Shown: positions 47,927 to 59,465, numbered from the stretch's first letter. The stretch is DNA of 64,000 bases from Balanoglossus misakiensis (GCA_040954595.2 CM082584.2:2108001-2172000), one strand, 5' to 3'. Translations and numbers: made by a program. The notes: generated by a model not told the origin, from the letters alone.

Positions 47927-48028
47927 CTTGTTTTGTATGTTAGCATCAGCTTTGTGTTCCAATAACAATCTGACAAAGCCTTCACCATCATCCCTCCTTG
48001 CTGCATCATGCAAAGGGGTGTCTCCTGT
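47927..48028 (-). CDS. Ankyrin exon A
   Basis: 102-bp exon, 34 codons, phase 0/0, with donor AACAAG|GTAAAT and acceptor TTACTTATAG. Begins TGDTPLHDAARR, with the ankyrin T-P-L-H helix start. Last intact ankyrin unit before the linker. Confidence 0.8.
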
Positions 48029-48168
48029 CTATAAGTAATGAAGGAGGAGCATGAGAATAATGTCACAAAATTGAAATGTAATGTGAAATTTCCTTAAACA
48101 AAAAAAAACAACAAAAAAACCTTTCAATACTTTCAGAATTAACCTGCAGAAGTCAGGTTGGTATTTAC

Positions 48169-48270
48169 CTTGTTTTGTATGGTCACATCAGCTTTGTGTT
48201 CCAATAACAATCTGACATGGCCTTCACCACCATCCCTCCTTGCTGCATCATGCGAAGGAGTGTCTCCATC
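48169..48270 (-). CDS. Ankyrin exon B
   Basis: 102-bp exon, phase 0/0. Reads DGDTPSHDAARRDGGEG; Ser replaces Leu in the TPLH motif. Ends with ADVTIQNK. Confidence 0.8.
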
Positions 48271-48418
48271 CTGTAAGTAATGAAGGAGGAGCATGAGAAT
48301 AATGTCACAAAAATTGAAATCTAATGTGAAATTTCCTTAAACAAACAAACAAACAAATAAATGAATAAATATATCCGCATTGATAGAATAAACCTGCTGA
48401 AGTCAGGTTGGTATTTAC

Positions 48419-48520
48419 CTTGTTTTGTATGTTAGCATCAGCTTTGTGTTCCAATAACAATCTGACAAGGCCTTCACCACCATCCCTCCTTGCTGCATCA
48501 TGCGAAGGAGTGTCTCCATC
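48419..48520 (-). CDS. Ankyrin exon C
   Basis: 102-bp exon, phase 0/0, TPSH variant, ADANIQNK end. The flanking intron is the (AAAC)n-containing repeat unit. Confidence 0.8.
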
Positions 48521-48672
48521 CTGTAAGTAATGAAGGAGGAGCATGAGAATAATGTCACAAAAATTGAAATCTAATGTGAAATTTCCTTAAACAAACAAAC
48601 AAACAAACAAATAAATGAATAAATATATCCGCAGTGATAGAATAAACCTGCTGAAGTCAGGTTGGTATTTAC

Positions 48673-48774
48673 CTTGTTTTGTATGTTAGCATCAGCTTTG
48701 TGTTCCAATAACAATCTGACAAGGCATTCACCACCAACCCTCCTTGCTGCATAATGCAAAGGAGTGTCTCCATC
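48673..48774 (-). CDS. Ankyrin exon D
   Basis: 102-bp exon, phase 0/0. Canonical TPLHYAARR; VGGECLVRLLLEHKAD follows, Cys in place of Gly. Confidence 0.8.
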
Positions 48775-48922
48775 CTGTAAGTAATGAAGGAGGAGCATGA
48801 GAATAATGTCACAAAAATTGAAATATTATGTGAAATTTCTATAAACAATAAAACAAACAAATAAATGAATAAATATATCCGCATTGATAGAATAAACCTG
48901 CAGAAGTCAGGTTGGTATTTAC

Positions 48923-49024
48923 CTTGTTTTGTATTGTCACATCAGCTTTGTGTTCCAATAACAATCTGACAAGGCCTTCACCACCAACCCTCCTTGCTGC
49001 ATAATGCAAAGGAGTGTCTCCATC
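48923..49024 (-). CDS. Ankyrin exon E
   Basis: 102-bp exon, phase 0/0. TPLHYAARRVGGEGL, ADVTIQNK end. Confidence 0.8.
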
Positions 49025-49162
49025 CTGTAAGTAATAAACGAGGAGCATGAGAATAATGTCACAAAAATTGAAATATAATGTGAAATTTCCTTAAACAAAA
49101 AAAAACAAAAACATATTTCAATACTTTCAGAATTAACCTGCAGAAGTCAGGTTGGTATTTAC

Positions 49163-49264
49163 CTTGTTTTGTATGTTAGCATCAGCTTTGTGTTCCAATA
49201 ACAATCTGACAAGGCCTTCACCACCATCCCTCCTTGCTGCATCATGCGAAGGAGTGTCTCCATC
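49163..49264 (-). CDS. Ankyrin exon F
   Basis: 102-bp exon, phase 0/0. TPSHDAARRDGGEG, nearly the same as exon C. Confidence 0.8.
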
Positions 49265-49412
49265 CTGTAAGTAATGAAGGAGGAGCATGAGAATAATGTC
49301 ACAAAAATTGAAATATAATGTGAAATTTCCGTAAACGAACAAACAAACAAATAAATGAATAAATATATCCGCACTGATAGAATAAACCTGCAGCAGTCAG
49401 GTTGGTATTTAC

Positions 49413-49511
49413 CTTGTTTTGTATGTAAACATCAGCTTTGTGTTCCAATAACAATCTGACATGGCCTTCATCACCATCCCTTGCTGCATAATGCAAAGGA
49501 GTGTCTCCATC
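49413..49511 (-). CDS. Ankyrin exon G
   Basis: 99-bp exon (33 codons): one codon shorter in the RRDGG loop (ARDGDEGHVRLLL). Phase is kept. ADVYIQNK end. Confidence 0.8.
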
Positions 49512-49650
49512 CTGTAAGTAATAAAGGAGGAGCATGAGAATAATGTCACAAAAATTGAAATATAATGTGAAATTTCCTTAAACAAACAAACAAACAAAAA
49601 ATATTTCAATACTTTCAGAATTAACCTGCAGAAGTCAGGTTGGTATTTAC

Positions 49651-49752
49651 CTTGTTTTGTATGGTCACATCAGCTTTGTGTTACAATAACAATCTGACAA
49701 GGCCTTCACCACCATCCCTCCTTGCTGCATCATGCAAAGGAGTGTCTCCCTC
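49651..49752 (-). pseudogene. Ankyrin exon H with in-frame stop
   Basis: 102-bp exon with intact acceptor and donor. At codon 24 the GAA of LLLEHKAD is TAA (plus-strand TTA at 49681-49683). As the exon is phase 0/0, skipping would keep the frame. Inclusion would truncate the protein within the ankyrin domain, before Roc. Confidence 0.85.
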
Positions 49753-49912
49753 CTGTAAGTAATGAAGGAGGAGCATGAGAATAATGTTACAAAAATTGAA
49801 ATCTAATGTGAAATTTCCTTAAACAAACAAACAAACAAACAAACAAACAAATAAATGAATAAATATATCCGCATCAATAGAATAAACCTGCAGAAGTCAG
49901 GTTGGTATTTAC

Positions 49913-50011
49913 CTTGTTTCGTATGTTAGCATCAGCTTTGTGTTCCAATAACAATCTGACACGGCCTTCATCACGAAACCTTGCTGCATAATGCAAAAGG
50001 GTGTCTCCATC
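49913..50011 (-). CDS. Ankyrin exon I
   Basis: 99-bp exon, phase 0/0. DGDTLLHYAARFRDEGRV: Leu replaces Pro in TPLH, and the loop is divergent. ADANIRNK end. Confidence 0.8.
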
Positions 50012-50155
50012 CTGTAAGTAATGAAGGAGGAGCATGAGAATAATGTCACAAAAATAGAAATCTAATGTGACATTTCCTTAAACAAACAAACAAATAAATG
50101 AATAAATATATCCGCATTGATAGAATTAACCTGCAGAAGTCAGGTTGGTCTTTAC

Positions 50156-50254
50156 CTTGTTTTGTATGTTAGCATCAGCTTTGTGTTCCAATAACAATCT
50201 GACAAGGCCTTTGCCAACCCTCCTTGCTGCATAATGCAAAGGGGTGTCTCCTGT
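50156..50254 (-). CDS. Ankyrin exon J
   Basis: 99-bp exon, phase 0/0. TGDTPLHYAARRVGKGLV, ADANIQNK end. The start TGD is shared with exons A and K. Confidence 0.8.
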
Positions 50255-50421
50255 CTGTAAGTAATGAAGGAGGAGCATGAGAATAATGTCACAAAATTGA
50301 AATGTAATGTGAAATTTCCTTAACCAAACAAACAAACAAACAAATAGACAAACACACAATAAAATGAATAAATATATCCGCATTGATAGAATTAACCTGC
50401 AGAAGTCAAGTTGGTATTTAC

Positions 50422-50523
50422 CTCGTTTTGTATGGTCACATCAGCTTTGTGTTCCAATAACAATCTGACAAGGCCTTCACCACCATCCCTCCTTGCTGCA
50501 TAATGCAAAGGGGTGTCTCCTGT
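50422..50523 (-). CDS. Ankyrin exon K
   Basis: 102-bp exon, phase 0/0. TGDTPLHYAARRDGGEG, ends ADVTIQNE where the others have K. The LINE-2 insertion is 34 bp beyond its acceptor side. Confidence 0.8.
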
Positions 50524-50557
50524 CTGTAAGTAATGAAGGACGAGCATGAGAATAATG

Positions 50558-50688
50558 GCGCCATATTGGAGTGGACGTGTCAGCATCGTCTCCTGCCTGC
50601 TCGTATAACTTTTTCAAAATATCCCGTTAAAACTTCAAGATTCACAGTAACTCCAAGTCTAAGCGAAGGGTAATATCAAACTACAAAG
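50558..50688 (+). other. LINE-2 5' UTR
   Basis: 131 bp between the intron junction and the ORF1 ATG. It starts GCGCCATATTGG. This is where an internal promoter would be expected; no specific box recognised. Confidence 0.5.
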
Positions 50689-51882
50689 ATGGGTATCAGT
50701 TTGCAACTTTGGAGAGGACGCATCGGCGGGTTTTCACAACCAAATTCCTGGAAGTGTGTCGAAAGTCATAGCGGTGACGTGTCGCAACGGACAAGGTATT
50801 CACGTTGGCCACCTGTTCTTGACTATCTGTGCAGAACTACAGCAACAGTTTTCATTATTGAACTGACGTTGTTGGTTGGTTCTCTGCTATCTAAAATTGA
50901 AATGGACAACCTAGCCAGCTTTTCAACCAATGAAGATATCAACAGTTTTATGGAATACGAACATGTCATGGTTTTTGAACAGCGTATGGTTACCAATGCC
51001 GTTGCAACAGCAGGTCTGCAAGGCAACACAGTATTCGTACCCCTTCTTTTGACTTTGAGTGGAGACATTGAATTAAACCCAGGACCTCCAAAAGCGGTTA
51101 AGCAGGTAAAATTGACAGAATGTACTGGTACTCAAAGAGAACTCAGGTCAAATTCGACTCCAACAGTGAGCGAACCGGAGGCCCCAAAAGAAACCAGTCT
51201 AGCCGATGTCATACGCGAAATTCGAGAACTCAAAGTCGACCTGAAAACACAGATTGATACTTCGGTTCACGATGTTCATGATAGAGTTGACGAGTTGAAG
51301 GATGAAGTGAATCGTTTGCGGAGCGAACTGAGAGAAAATTACCAGGAAACTGCTCGATTAGCGGAAGAGAACAAGTATTTAAAAGACAATATAAGCACGG
51401 TGTTAAGGGAACTCGACGATGTCAAAGGTAGGATGAAACGGGATTATCTGTTATTCCACAATATCGAACAGTCGCCTAATGAAACTTGGGACGATACCGA
51501 AAACAAAGTGAAGACATTTTTGTCGGAGAAACTAGACCTAGATGGTAGCAGCTTTGAATTCGACGGGGTTCATCGTCTATCTAATGCGAAAGGTCATCCC
51601 CAGCCTATTGTTGCCAAATTCACACGCTTTAAACAACGGGAACAAGTCTTACAGAAAGCACGAGGGAGTCTCAAGAACACAAACTTTCGGGTTTCCGAAG
51701 ACTTTACTCCAAGGGTACGGGAGACTAGGAGGAAGCTTGGACAGTTTCTACAGAAAGCAAGAGAAGAAGGTAAACGCGCATTTTTGAATTATGACAAGCT
51801 AAAGATCGATGGAACTCTATATATTTTCGACGATTCGCTGAATGACATTCGCCCTTTCAACAGAAATCATCGCGATCGCTAG
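50689..51882 (+). CDS. LINE-2 ORF1: 2A-containing L1-ORF1p-like protein
   Basis: 397 residues, intact. Residues 1-133 form a leader with a hydrophobic stretch (about 52-68) and, at 125-133, GDIELNPGP, an exact match to the 2A consensus D-(V/I)-E-x-N-P-G-P. After a linker, residues 172-250 are a heptad-rich coiled coil. Residues 252-335 resemble the RRM of L1 ORF1p (YLLFHNIEQ, VHRL, PIVAKFTRFKQREQVL), and 336-380 its C-terminal domain (RVSEDFTPRVRETRRKL, YDKLKIDGTLYIF). The family binds RNA and trimerises through the coiled coil. Start chosen at the first ATG, with an open frame to TAG at 51880. If 2A works, ribosomes release a 132-residue leader and continue with Pro133. Confidence 0.85.
   Translation: MGISLQLWRGRIGGFSQPNSWKCVESHSGDVSQRTRYSRWPPVLDYLCRTTATVFIIELTLLVGSLLSKIEMDNLASFSTNEDINSFMEYEHVMVFEQRMVTNAVATAGLQGNTVFVPLLLTLSGDIELNPGPPKAVKQVKLTECTGTQRELRSNSTPTVSEPEAPKETSLADVIREIRELKVDLKTQIDTSVHDVHDRVDELKDEVNRLRSELRENYQETARLAEENKYLKDNISTVLRELDDVKGRMKRDYLLFHNIEQSPNETWDDTENKVKTFLSEKLDLDGSSFEFDGVHRLSNAKGHPQPIVAKFTRFKQREQVLQKARGSLKNTNFRVSEDFTPRVRETRRKLGQFLQKAREEGKRAFLNYDKLKIDGTLYIFDDSLNDIRPFNRNHRDR
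51061..51087 (+). other. 2A-like ribosome-skipping motif in ORF1
   Basis: Codes for GDIELNPGP, preceded by a hydrophobic LLLTLS. In known 2A peptides the Gly-Pro bond at the end is not formed and translation continues. 2A-like sequences are known in non-LTR elements of several invertebrates, so the class is known. Activity of this copy is inferred. Confidence 0.85.
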
Positions 51883-54800
51883 GGGTCAGGCCGAAGCCGC
51901 AATACACGGTATGATGCAGACACGAGTAACACCAGCTTATATTCTGAACATGGCAAAGATACTGACACTCAGTTTATTTGCTGGAACATTAATGGTTTAA
52001 AATCTAAATTTCTTGACGGCGGATTTCATGTCTTTTTTGACAAAATCGGATTTTGGTGTAATTTGCCTGACGGAAACGTGGGCTTGTACTTCAGATCAGT
52101 TTTCTATTCCCAATTACACTTCTATCAACCTTGCTAGAAAAAAGATTATGCATTTAGGAAGATTTTCAGGGGGTATTTCAGTTTTTGTCAAGAACTCAAT
52201 ATGCAAAAGCTTCCAACAGCTGCCAAGTTTGTCCGAGGATTTTCTATGGGTAAAGCTGTTTCTCAAAGATAACTTTCAAATTAATTCATTGTTAATGTGT
52301 GTTGTCTACTTCTCACCAGAAGGGTCATCTCAATATGCAAATCCAGAAATGTTCCAATTGTTAGAAAATGAATTAGCAAAATATTCAACCATTCATGAAG
52401 GCTCGCCTGTAATTTTATGCGGCGATTTTAATGCCCGCACAGGCTGTGTCTCTGATACTATCGAATGGGATTCCAGGTGTTTGCCAGTGGATGACAGTGA
52501 CGTAGATCCACCTTTGCCAATACGAGAGTCAAGAGATTCATCAGTTAATGATTATGGTAAACGGTTACTGGATTTTTGTCACAGCACAAATTTTAAAATT
52601 GTTAATGGGAGATTTTTTAAGAATCATGGAAGTGGTGAGTATACATTTCTTTCCAAAAGCGGGGGCAGTGTGATAGATTACCTTTTGTTATCTTGTCATG
52701 ATCTTCACCTGTTAACAGATATGTATATTGATTCTAGGGTTGAATCAGACCACCAACCACTGATATTTAAATTAGACCTGTCTCACCAAGAGAGAACAAG
52801 TCTTACGTCTGATTATAACAATGTTAATAACTCTTCTATATTTACTTGTAAATGGGATAATAAGTTACTCAATGTAGTTAACAACTTTTGGAACAGCGCA
52901 TCTTCAAACTCACATGTGTCTGAAATCACTGGGCTTCTCTCTTGAGGGGAAATAGACAATGCTGCGCTTTGTCTGAGGGATACAATTTGGAACTCACTTT
53001 CATGTATGAAAACAGGTGGCATGGGTAGACGAGTGAAAAAGACGAATAATTGGTGGGATGATGAATGCCGTGAATTTAAAGCCAAAGTTAAGAATGTCCT
53101 TAGAAACCATAAATATAGTCCCACCCCTATTTCATTCGGTGTCTATAAATCCATCCAGCGAGATTATCACAACCTGCTGAAAGAAAAGAAAAGGAACTAT
53201 GATATATTGAAACAACGTAATTTTGCCGAAGCCGCCAAGGACCCGAATTCTAAGCGTTTTTGGTCCATGTTGAGACCTTATACCCCGGGTCCCCCTGATT
53301 CAATTACTGCTAAGGAATGGGTTGATTACTTTTCTGTTTTATTTAATACTCCTGGCAATTTACACGACAATTTCCAAGATTTTTATGTGGAAGTCGACGA
53401 GTTTGTAAACAATTCGTTTTCATTTCATGATCCTGTATATACGGATGTAGGCACAGACGTTGATACCAGTGTTCTGGATAGTGAAATATCACTTGAAGAA
53501 ATAGATTGTGCAATTAATAACCTGAAATTGGGTAAAGCTGCAGGCGTTGATGGCATACCTGCGGATTTCTTTAAGTATTCATGCCAAGAATTTAGATTAA
53601 TTTTGTATAACTTTTTCAATAGTGTTCTCAACTCAGGTATTTTCCCAGAAGAGTGGGTTAAAGGTATGATTATCCCTCTTTTTAAGAAAGGGGTACATGA
53701 CTCTGTGTGTAACTATAGGGGAATAACTCTTCTTCCTATTATTGGTAAGATTTTTTGCAATGTGATGTTCAAGCGTTTAAATGACTTTGTTGAACTTAAT
53801 TCGCCAATCACTGAAGCTCAGGCTGGTTTTAGGAAGAACCGCAGCACAATTGACAACATTTTTATTTTGGATACTACAATATGGAAATACTTATCCAAAC
53901 ACAAATCACGTTTTTATGGTGCATTCATTGATTTCGAGAAAGCTTTCCATAGAATTGATCACAACGCCTTGTTTTATAAATTACTGAAACGTGAAATGAA
54001 GAGTAAAATGCTTATAGTGTTAAAATCTATGTACAAATCGGTGAAATCATGTGTACGAACACCACATGGGATTACAAACTTTTTCCAGTGTACTTATGGT
54101 GTGCAACAAGGATCTGTTTTGTCCCCATTATTATTTAATCTTTTCATCGATGATCTTGGCGAAACCCTCAAAAATGGCATGTTTAATGGTGTTTATGTAG
54201 GAATTTTGAAGCTCTTGTATCTTTGCTTTGCTGACGATTTAACAATTGTAAGTAATTCAGTAATTGGACTACAAAGACAGCTTAACAAATTGTGTATCTA
54301 TTGTAACAGATGGAAACTAAAAGTTAATGGGTCCAAGACAAAAATTTTTGTCTTCAGGAGTGGGGGAAGGTTGAAAAATTACGAGAGATGGACATTGAAT
54401 GGGGTCCAGGTTCAGACAGTACCGTATTTTAACTACCTCGGTCTGACCTTGTCTTGTTCAGGAATCTGGACAAAGGCTCAAGAAATCCTTGCCAAACAAG
54501 GGAAAAAAGCTATGTACAATATTAAAAGATATCTGAGTCAGTTTAAAAACATAGACATAGAGCTAGCTCTACGAATTTTCGACTGCAAAATTCTTCCAAT
54601 ACTTATGTACGGTAGTGAAGTATGGGGTTTTCATGAGGGTAAGGATGTTGAAAAAATTCAAATAGATTTCTGTTAATATATACTCATGGTTAGTTCAAGG
54701 TCAACCAATTTAGCTGTCTTGGGTGAACTGGGCAGACAATCTTTGAAAACGCTTCGTCTACCACGCATTATTAAATACTGGGTAAAATTAATCCATAGCG

Positions 54801-54897
54801 AAAATTATAGATATACTAAGCAATGTTATGACTACCAACGTGAAATGGCAGACAAAGGTTATAATTGTTGGGCCAAAAAGGTCAAAGACCTTTTATT
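51883..54897 (+). pseudogene. LINE-2 ORF2, endonuclease and RT, broken
   Basis: Frame opens right after the ORF1 TAG, in the same frame, without an ATG. An APE-type endonuclease follows: CWNINGLKSKF (51979), LTETW (Glu at 52073), GDFNART (52421), SDHQPL (52745). RT: AGVDGIP (53544), FRKNRST, FIDFEKAF, GVQQGSVLSPLLFN (54098), FADD (54227-54238), FNYLGLTLS. Lesions: one frameshift between about 52010 and 52022, TGA at 52943, TAA at 54674. Each lesion is small, the frame continuing beyond. At 54897 (VKDLL) composite 2 starts; the remainder is at 61842. Inactive. Confidence 0.9.
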
Positions 54898-55022
54898 AGG
54901 GGCACAAGCCTATCGGGCTTGTGCCCCTATTGGTATTGTTGGAATTTTTCTTTATTATTGGGGGCACAAGCGCCCTCAGGCGGCTTGTGCCCCCATTGGT
55001 ATTGTTGGAATTTTTCTTTATT
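54898..55022 (+). repeat. Subfamily B 5' end, two hairpins
   Basis: Hairpins AGGGGCACAAGCC/GGCTTGTGCCCCT (54898-54928) and GGGGGCACAAGCG.../GCTTGTGCCCCC (54960-54995), with spacers ATTGGTATTGTTGGAATTTT. Stems keep pairing although both arms differ from subfamily A. Confidence 0.85.
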
Positions 55023-56741
55023 AGGGCCCAAGCGCATACCAGCGCTTGGGCCCTATTGGTTTCGTTGGGGTTTTTCTGTCTTTCTTTCTTTTTTCTTGTG
55101 TCATTTCTTTGTCGCTCTAGATCTCAGACACCACTGCAAGTACACTTCTCAAACTTGCTACAGTGGTCAAGGTCAATGGGTAGTCGTGCATTGAACTCTT
55201 GAATTTTTAATTAGTCACGTGACATGGCGGCCATATTGGATTTTCTGAAAAAATGCAAATCTCAGATCTCAGAAACTACAAGTCAGATTTACTTCAGATT
55301 TGGTGTGCTGGTAGTGTACCTTCTGCCCATCATTTTTGTAATTGGATATTTTGCTGTCAATGTTGCAGTTTTTTTGCTACAGTTGTTTTTCTGAAATCTG
55401 GTCAAAATTTCAAAAATCTTCTTCTCCAGAACCGGCGATAACCGAGTCACGCGGTTTGGGGTATGTGGTCACCAAGCTGAGGTCTATCAAGTTTGCGAAG
55501 ATCATTGTGATTGGTCGAAGATTATGGCGGCCATATTGGATTTAAAAAAAAACTGGTAAAATTTCAAAAATCTTCTTCTCAAGAACCGGCGATAACTGAG
55601 TCACAAGATTTGGTGTGTGTGGTCATTAAACAGATGTCTATCAAGTTTGCGAAGAGGAATGTGATTGGTCGAAGATTATGGCGGCCATATTGGATTTTGT
55701 GAAAAACGATTAAAAAGTAAAAATTCCCTTTCTAGCCTAAAAATTGATAGCACAGAAATTCTTTTTACGGATATGAATCATCATATGCCAAGAATAAGCT
55801 ATAAATATTTTGGTAATTTTGGCAATGACCTTTGACCTACTTTTGACGCATGATTTTTCTGCATATCTAATTCCAGGCTAACCAATAGGGCTATAAGTTT
55901 GGTTTTTAATGTATGTGGATTTGTATGTGATCCAAAAATTTTGCTACTTTTCATGACCCCTTTGACCTCTCCTGACCTCATTAAATATGCACATACCTAA
56001 TTACAGATGAACCAATAGACCTAGAGGTTTTGTTTTTGTTATACATGGACCAGTATGGGGTCAAAATATTTTGCCCAAATGTTGGGTGACCTCGGGTGAC
56101 CTTTGACCTACTTTTGCATATCTCGACATCCACAGCAGATACAGCCTTGGTGTTTGGGGGTATGGGGCCATAATAAAAAGCCAAAGTTTTGGGTCACCTG
56201 TGACACCTGCTTAACTCATTAATTATGTGCATACCTAATTCTGGGCTAACCAAAAGGGCTAGAGGCTTTGTTTTTGTTATACATGGACCAGTATGGGGTC
56301 AAAATATTTTGCCCAAATGTTGGGTGACCTCGGGTGACCTTTGACCTACTTTTGCATAACTTGACATCCACCGCAGATACAGCCTTGGCGTTTGGAGGTA
56401 TGGGGCCATAATGAAAAGCCAAAGTTTTGGGTCACCTGTGACACCTGCTTAACTCATTATTTATGTGCATACCTAATTCTGGGCTAACCAAATGGGCTAG
56501 AGGTCTGGTTTTTGTTGGACATGGACCACAATGGGTCAAAATATTCTGCCCAAATTGTGGGTGACCCCTGGGTAACCTTTGACCTACTTAACACTATATC
56601 AGCACCAAACATAGATATAACCTTGATATTTCATGGGATAAAACACAGCATTATGTTTCTACTCATTAATTATGTGCATATCTAATAATCAGATCAGATA
56701 ATAGAGCTTGGGCCCGGACAATGCTGCTTGCAGCTTTAATT
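55023..56741 (+). repeat. Unit Q1 (A1) inside B
   Basis: Starts AGGGCCCAAGCGC (hairpin to 55054) after TTTATT. Full body with E-box, CCAAT blocks, DR1 sites near 55828, 56099, 56337 and 56576, and the A1 terminus. Confidence 0.85.
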
Positions 56742-57958
56742 ATTATTATTATTCTTCTTCTTCTTCTTCCGAGAAATTCGGCCAGGTGGATCTGGAAAAC
56801 CGCAGCACCTAGGGGGCTGAAACTTGGTAGGGTGATAGGGGCCAATGAGTAGACGTGCAGTGGCCCGTGAATATTTAATTAGTCATGTGACCTGGCGGCC
56901 ATATTGGATTTCCTGAAAACCGTTAAATGAGTCCTTCTCAAAAACTACAGGGCCGATCGAGTTCAAATTTGGTGTGCAGGTAGCCTACCTTCTGTCCATC
57001 ATTTTACCCCATTGAAATCATGACGTCATACATAAAGTTTTTTTGCTACAATTGTTTTTCTGAAAAACTACTTAAAACTTTAAAAATCTTCTTCTCCAGA
57101 ACCAGCGGTTACCGAGTCTCGGGATTTGGGATATGTGGTCACCTTACCTATGTCTATCAAGTTTGCGAAGCGCACTGTGATTGGTCGATCATTATGGCGG
57201 CCATGTTGGATTTTCGGAAAACCATTGAAAAATGAAAATACTGTTTTGTAGCCAAAATGTTGACAGCACGGAAATTCTTTTTTTGGATATGAGTCATCAT
57301 ATGACCGGAAGTTGTCACAATTTTTCGGGGCAATTTTCACATGACCTTTGACCCAGTTTTAAAACAACTAATTATATATGCATATTCCCCATACCTCCTC
57401 TTGTAAAAGCACCACAGTCATGAATTTTGTGGACATGGGTACCAATGCTGCCAGGACATAACACAAATATTTTGGTAATTTTGGCAATAACCTTTGACCT
57501 ATTTCTGAAACATCATTTTTCTGCATATCTAATTCCATGCTACCCAATAGGGCTAGAGGTCTGGTATTGGTTGGACATGGCCCAGTCTGGGGTCAAAATT
57601 TTATGCCCTGATTTTGGGTGACCTTGGGTGACCATTGATCTACTTTCCCATATCTCAGCATCCAGAGCAGTTAGAGCCCTGGCTTTTATGGGTATTGAGC
57701 ACATAATGGAGTCTTACACAAGACCTCATTAATTATGTGCATACCTAATTGCAGGCGAACCAATAGGGCTAGGGGTCTGGTTTTTGTTGGATCTAGACTA
57801 GTATGGGGTCCAATTTTTTTGCCCAAATTTGGGGTGACCTCAGGTGACCTTTGACCTACTTTCCCATATCTTGGTATCCCCAGCAGATACAGCCGTGGCA
57901 TTTGCTGGTCACCATGGGAACTGCTTGTGCCCCCCCAACGCTGCTTGCAGCTTTAATT
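56742..57958 (+). repeat. Unit Q2 (B body)
   Basis: (ATT)n, (CTT)n, CCGAGAAATTCGGCC; GTCATGTGAC; ends in GCTTGTGCCCCCCCAACGCTGC. Closely similar to units 38197 and 60624. Confidence 0.85.
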
Positions 57959-59465
57959 ATTATTAGGGCCCAAGCGCATACCAGCGCTTGGGCCCTATTG
58001 GTTTCGTTGGGGTTTTTCTGTCTTTCCTTCTTTCTTCTTTCTTTCTTTCTTTATTCTTGTGTCAATTCTTTGTCGCTCTAGATCTCAGACACCGCTGCAG
58101 GTACACTTCTGAAACTTGCTACAGTGGTCAAGGTCAATGAGTAGTCGTGCATTGAACCTGTGAATTTTTAATTAGTCACGTGACCTGGCGGCCATATTGG
58201 ATTTTCTGAAAAAATGCAAATCTCAGATCTCAGAAACTACAAGTCGGATCGACTTCAAATTTGGTGTGCAGGTAGTCTACCTTTTACCCATCATTTTTGT
58301 AATTGGATATTTTGCTGTAAATGTTGCAGTTTTTTTGCTACAATTTTTTTTCTGAAATCTGGCTTAATTTTCAAAAATCTTCTTCTCCAGAACCGGTGAT
58401 AACTGAGTCACGCGGTTTGGGGTATGTGGTCACCTAACTGATGTCTACCAAGTTTGCGAAGATCATTGTGATTGGTCGAAGATTATGGCGGCCATATTGG
58501 ATTTTCGAAAAACCATAGTAAAACTTCAAAAATCTTCTTCTCAAGAACGGGTGATAACCGAGTCACAAGATTTGGTGTGTGTGGTCATTAAACAGGTGTC
58601 TATCAAGTTTGCAAAGGGGAATGTGATTGGTCGAAGATTATGGCGGCCATATTGGATTTTGTGAAAAACGATTAAAAAGTAAAAATTCCTTTTCTAGCCT
58701 AAAAATTGATAGCACAGAAATTCTTTTTATGGATATGAATCATCATATGACAAGAATAAGCTATAAATATTTTGGTAATTTTGGCAATGACCTTTGACCT
58801 ACTTTTGACGCATCATTTTTCTGCATATCTAATTCCAGGCTTACCAATAGGGCTATAAGTTTGGTTTTTGATGTATGTGGATTTGTATGTGATCAAAAAA
58901 TGTTGCTACTTTTCATGACCCCTTTGACCTCTGGTGACCTCATTAAATATGCGCATACCTAATTAATGATGAACCAATAGACCTAGAGGTTTTGTTTTTG
59001 TTATACATGGACCAGTATGGGGTCAAAATATTTTGCCCAAATGTTGGGTGACCTCGGGTGACCTTTGACCTACTTTTACATATCTCGACATCCACAGCAG
59101 ATACAACCTTGGCGTTTGGAGGTATGGGGCCATAATGAAAAGCCAAAGTTTTGGGTCACCTTTGACACCTGCTTAACTCATTATTTATGTGCATACCTAA
59201 TTCCGGGCTAACCAAAAGGGCTAGAGGTCTGGTTTTTGTTGGACATGGACCACTATGGATCAAAATTTTCTGCCCAAATTGTGGGTGACCTCTGGGTGAC
59301 CTTTGACCTACTTAACACTATATCAACACCAAACATAGATATAACCTTGATATTTCATGGGATAAAACACAGCATTATGTTTCTACTCATTAATTATGTG
59401 CATATCTAATAATCTGATCAGATAATAGAGCTTGGGCCCGGACAATGCTGCTTGCAGCTTTAATT
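57959..59465 (+). repeat. Unit Q3 (A1), one hairpin
   Basis: Hairpin at 57965-57996, loop ATACCA; standard body and A1 terminus. Confidence 0.85.

Larger units (their letters stand above)
47927..50557 (-). repeat. Tandem array of 11 ankyrin exon-intron units
   Basis: Period is about 240-269 bp. Each unit is one exon plus an intron with GTAAATACCAACCTGACTT, an (AAAC)n or ATAAATGAAT segment, and an acceptor CATTACTTACAG. Introns are as similar as exons, which indicates recent unequal crossing-over or conversion. The twelfth unit continues beyond LINE-2. Confidence 0.9.

Noticed and set aside
54898-55024. C-terminal extension of LINE-2 ORF2 (ACAPIGIVGIF-type repeats)
   Set aside because: This is read-through into the B hairpins; the true continuation of ORF2 is at 61842.
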